7,357 bases of DNA from Stenotrophomonas sp. (GTDB taxonomy: Bacteria; Pseudomonadota; Gammaproteobacteria; Xanthomonadales; Xanthomonadaceae). The notes below the pieces were generated by a model. It saw only the letters and a list, made by a program, of their open reading frames with translations, was not told where the DNA came from and ran no database searches. Position 1 is the first letter of the stretch. Every line of letters begins with the position of its first letter. The position numbers were made by a program, and so were the translations under genes. The DNA is taken from the NCBI GenBank assembly GCA_003484865.1, contig DMZT01000501.1, positions 1-7,357 on the forward strand, in the 5' to 3' direction. This document shows, in pieces, positions 5,538 through 7,357 of this stretch.

Positions 5538-5795
5538 TCAGCGCGTGCCGCGTCGCGTGCCCAGCAGCGCCAGCAGTGCGAAGACGATGCCGCTCAGCCA
5601 GAACCACAGCGTTGCCTGGCCGATGCACAACCCACTGGGCTGCGGCTGGCAGCGCAGGCGCAGCAGATCGAAGTCGCCGCCGTCGGCCAGGCAGGTCTGC
5701 GCGTGCTGGAACAGGGCCAGCACCGGCTCGGCCCAGCCTGCCGACCATGTCAGCAGAACCAGTGCAGCAAGCAGATACGGAATTCCCTTGTTCAC
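5538..5795 (-). CDS. Small two-helix membrane protein, GTG start
   Basis: This 85-aa protein is not recognised. It has two hydrophobic segments (about residues 5-23 and 61-79) with a polar loop between them that carries C35, C49 and C57, and it ends in the basic tail GTRRGTR. If the tail is cytoplasmic, both ends face the cytoplasm and the loop with its cysteines lies in the periplasm, where disulfide formation is possible. The start is a GTG at 5795, chosen because GGGAG lies 7 nt upstream and the first helix begins immediately. No ATG occurs at the right place, and the same frame extended upstream would run into the ThuA gene on the other strand. It lies 49 bp ahead of the acetyltransferase gene and may be co-transcribed with it. 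No function is proposed. Confidence 0.68.
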   Translation of the reverse strand: MNKGIPYLLAALVLLTWSAGWAEPVLALFQHAQTCLADGGDFDLLRLRCQPQPSGLCIGQATLWFWLSGIVFALLALLGTRRGTR

Positions 5796-5943
5796 GAGTG
5801 CGCTCCCAGCGGACAGGGGCAGACTCTGGGCGCCGGCCGGGGGAGCGACAAGCGGCACGCGACGAACTGTGTGAAATCCGGGATGAGCCGGGGGCGATCG
5901 GGGATGAAGCGAGGCGCCCTGGCCCACCACAACACGGATAGCG

Positions 5944-5960
5944 CAGGCATGCGCTGCCTG
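5944..5960. repeat. Inverted repeat upstream of the thuA-like gene
   Basis: CAGGCA-TGCGC-TGCCTG is a perfect 6-bp inverted repeat about 60 bp before the ThuA-like start, in the 223-bp divergent gap (5796-6018). Another GCCTG copy follows at 5965-5969. The rest of that gap shows no clear sigma-70 promoter on either strand. This could be an operator, but a 6-bp repeat in GC-rich DNA is weak evidence. Confidence 0.3.
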
Positions 5961-6018
5961 GGATGCCTGTGCTGCAGCGCAGGACGGAGACGGGCAGCGC
6001 CCATGACAGACTTCGCGC

Positions 6019-6750
6019 ATGCGCCCTCTGCTCATCGCCCTGCTGTGCTCGCTGGCCCTGCTGCCGCTACCCGGTCTTGCCGCCGCGCCGGGTCCGGACC
6101 GCGTGCTGATCTTCAGCCGCACCGCCACGTTCCACCACGACTCGATTCCTGTGGCCGTGGCAACGCTGCGCGAGCTGAGTGCCGAGGCCGGCATGACGGC
6201 GGACCCGAGTGACGATCCCCGGGACTTCCGCCCCGACAACCTCGCCCGCTACCGCGCCGTGGTCTTCGCCAATACCACCGGCGACGTACTCGACGCCGCA
6301 CAGCAGGCGGCGATGGAACAGTTCATCCGCAACGGCGGCGGCTTCATGGGCGTGCACGCCGCGGCCGACACCGAGTACGACTGGCCGTGGTACGGCGAAC
6401 TGGTCGGCGCATGGTTCCATAAGCATCCCAAGGGTCTGCAGGAGACGCTTGTGCAGCCCGAACGTGACGGCAGGCCGTCAGGCCCGGCGTGGCCGATCCG
6501 CGACGAGCTTTACAACTACCGGCGCAATCCGCGTGGAACGGTGAAGGTCATCGCGACAGTGGACGAATCGCGTTACGACGGCGGCACCATGGGCGCCGAT
6601 CATCCCATCGCCTGGTGCCGGCCCTTCGATGGCGGCCGCAGCTGGTACACCGGGCTGGGCCACGACGCGGCGGTGTATGCCGACCCGAATGTGCGGGCGC
6701 AGCTGCGCCGTGGCCTGCGCTATGCAGCAGGCCACGCGCCGGACTGCTGA
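6019..6750 (+). CDS. Secreted ThuA-like (trehalose-utilisation family) protein
   Basis: This 243-aa protein has a Sec signal peptide (MRPLLIALLCSLALLPLPGLAAA, cleavage likely near residue 22-23), so it is exported to the periplasm or beyond. The mature part is one ThuA domain with a class I glutamine-amidotransferase-like fold. Typical stretches are VLIFSRTATFHHDS (29-42), the GGGFMGVHAAADTEYDWPWYGELVGAWFHKHP block (106-137, with H113), DHPIAWCRPFDGGR (194-207) and TGLGHDAAVY (211-220). ThuA was named from trehalose utilisation in Sinorhizobium, but exported members often occur with carbohydrate-degrading proteins and their chemistry is unsettled. No sugar genes sit beside it except the acetyltransferase about 530 bp away. 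There is no good ribosome-binding site before this ATG; the signal peptide fixes the start. The final codon abuts the convergent gene. Confidence 0.92.
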   Translation: MRPLLIALLCSLALLPLPGLAAAPGPDRVLIFSRTATFHHDSIPVAVATLRELSAEAGMTADPSDDPRDFRPDNLARYRAVVFANTTGDVLDAAQQAAMEQFIRNGGGFMGVHAAADTEYDWPWYGELVGAWFHKHPKGLQETLVQPERDGRPSGPAWPIRDELYNYRRNPRGTVKVIATVDESRYDGGTMGADHPIAWCRPFDGGRSWYTGLGHDAAVYADPNVRAQLRRGLRYAAGHAPDC

Positions 6751-7305
6751 TCAGGCGGTACGCACCACGCGCGCGCCTTGGCACAGCGGGTAGCTCGCCA
6801 GCAGATCGGCGATGCGCGCGTGCAGGGTGTCGAACGAGGCGCCATACAGATACAGCGCCGTCTCGGTCGGGCCCTGCCACCAGCTGCAGATCTCGCCGTG
6901 GCCTTCGATGCGCTCGACGATCTGTTCAAACACATAGTTCGAGTCGCACTGCTCATAGACCTCATCGGGCAGATCGGTGCCGTTGAGATACAAGGCCAGG
7001 CCTTCGGTGACGCCGAACGGTTGATCGGGGGTGCCTTCGCGCTGGATCAGCGAGCCCTTCGGCGCTCCCAGCTGCTCCAGCAGCTCGATCACGCCAGGCA
7101 GCGAGGCCGGATCGTTCAACGCGATCTCGATATCGCCGTAATCCACTTCGCCTTCTTCGCTCAGCGCGGTGCCACCGCCGGTGATCTCGCCCAGCTCGGC
7201 ACTGCCCAGCAGCGCATCCAGCGGATCTTCGAACAGCTCATGGCGATGCTCGGGCTGGAGCCTGGCGTTCAATTTGACGGTGAGGTGCAGCGGCGAATCG
7301 GTCAT
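6751..7305 (-). CDS. Acidic protein of unknown function (184 aa)
   Basis: I do not recognise this family. The protein is soluble, acidic and lacks a signal peptide or membrane segment. Two portions look alike in predicted shape: 56-90 (YGDIEIALNDPASLPGVIELLEQLG, strand then helix) and 148-180 (ETALYLYGASFDTLHARIADLLASY, strand then helix then strand). This suggests two alpha/beta units, possibly ferredoxin-like, but that is inference. A central segment, FGVTEGLALYLNGTDLPDEVYE (97-118), and the SWWQGPTETALYLYG stretch (141-155) look conserved-protein-like, and C120, C140 and C175 are the only cysteines. The ATG at 7305 is the first in frame after a plausible -10 (TACAAT, 7341-7336); the ribosome-binding site is weak. 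It converges on the thuA-like gene with no intervening bases. Confidence 0.8.
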   Translation of the reverse strand: MTDSPLHLTVKLNARLQPEHRHELFEDPLDALLGSAELGEITGGGTALSEEGEVDYGDIEIALNDPASLPGVIELLEQLGAPKGSLIQREGTPDQPFGVTEGLALYLNGTDLPDEVYEQCDSNYVFEQIVERIEGHGEICSWWQGPTETALYLYGASFDTLHARIADLLASYPLCQGARVVRTA

Positions 7306-7335
7306 GGCGGGGGCCTGCGCGAAAGGAATGCCGCC

Positions 7336-7341
7336 ATTGTA
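7336..7341 (-). promoter_or_regulatory. Possible -10 element of the 184-aa protein gene
   Basis: TACAAT on the minus strand (5 of 6 bases match TATAAT) lies 30 nt before the ATG and would give a leader of roughly 24 nt. Its upstream half is made from the GTAG head of the adjacent SMAG repeat. The -35 region would fall at about 7359-7364, outside the window and inside the repeat. Confidence 0.45.
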
Positions 7342-7357
7342 GTGCCGGCCGCTGGCC
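7339..7357 (+). repeat. SMAG palindromic repeat, cut by the window end
   Basis: GTAGTGCCGGCCGCTGGCC is identical to the first 19 bases of the SMAG copy at 4386-4368 (minus strand), here on the plus strand. The remaining stem bases would lie beyond 7357. Orientation is opposite to the first copy. It stands upstream of the 184-aa protein gene. Confidence 0.82.

Noticed and set aside
5879..5911. Two similar stretches (CGGGATGAGC and CGGGGATGAAGC) in the gap before the thuA-like gene
   Set aside because: The copies are short and imperfect in a GC-rich gap with no further copies, so chance is the simplest explanation.
4928..5941. 337-aa plus-strand open frame antisense to the acetyltransferase and the small membrane protein
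   Set aside because: The opposite strand encodes a clear hexapeptide enzyme; this frame is low-complexity His/Arg/Ala sequence without a ribosome-binding site or recognisable motif.
5538..6239. Extending the small membrane protein to a 233-aa product starting at 6239
   Set aside because: The extension overlaps the signal peptide and first part of the thuA-like gene on the other strand, has no membrane or domain signal, and the GTG at 5795 has a well-placed ribosome-binding site.
1..7357. Search for a defence, toxin-antitoxin, prophage or biosynthetic system
   Set aside because: The genes are housekeeping, stress, sugar-modifying or small conserved proteins with compatible base composition; no nuclease, integrase, transposase or repeat array suggests an acquired system.

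Overview
The window looks like ordinary core chromosome of a high-GC gammaproteobacterium of the Xanthomonadaceae, most probably Stenotrophomonas. Two things point there. First, two copies (one cut by the window end) of the GTAG-headed palindrome known as SMAG, which is typical of Stenotrophomonas maltophilia. Second, a small-RNA locus downstream of polA whose three hairpin loops are all C-rich, as recalled for the Xanthomonas sRNA sX13. I see no phage, transposon, CRISPR, tRNA, rRNA, toxin-antitoxin or defence genes.

Left part (1-3644), all on the minus strand. polA encodes a full-length DNA polymerase I with 5' nuclease, proofreading and polymerase motifs intact. Downstream lies a noncoding RNA of about 115-125 nt with an intrinsic terminator, then a three-unit GC-rich repeat at 26-bp spacing, then a DUF421/YetF-type membrane protein gene and a hairpin at the window edge. 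polA followed by an sRNA resembles the enterobacterial polA-spf (Spot 42) layout, although the RNA itself is different.

Middle (3645-4399). Divergent from polA on the plus strand are a small DUF2782-type lipoprotein and a 79-aa conserved protein of unknown function. Members of the DUF2782 family commonly sit next to polA in this class. A SMAG palindrome separates this pair from the convergent genes that follow.

Right part (4397-7305). Three minus-strand genes lie in the order small two-helix membrane protein (GTG start), Maa/NodL-type sugar O-acetyltransferase, universal stress protein (UspA family). The stress-protein gene has an FNR/ANR-like box placed at -41.5 relative to a plausible -10 element, suggesting its own oxygen-responsive promoter. 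Beyond them a secreted ThuA-like protein (plus) runs tail to tail, with no gap, into an unrecognised 184-aa acidic protein (minus). That protein's promoter region touches the second SMAG element.

The most valuable items are the sX13-like RNA, the FNR-like box before the stress-protein gene, the 26-bp-spaced repeats, the possible leaderless polA transcript and the SMAG/promoter junction. Nothing in the window amounts to a new multi-gene system.
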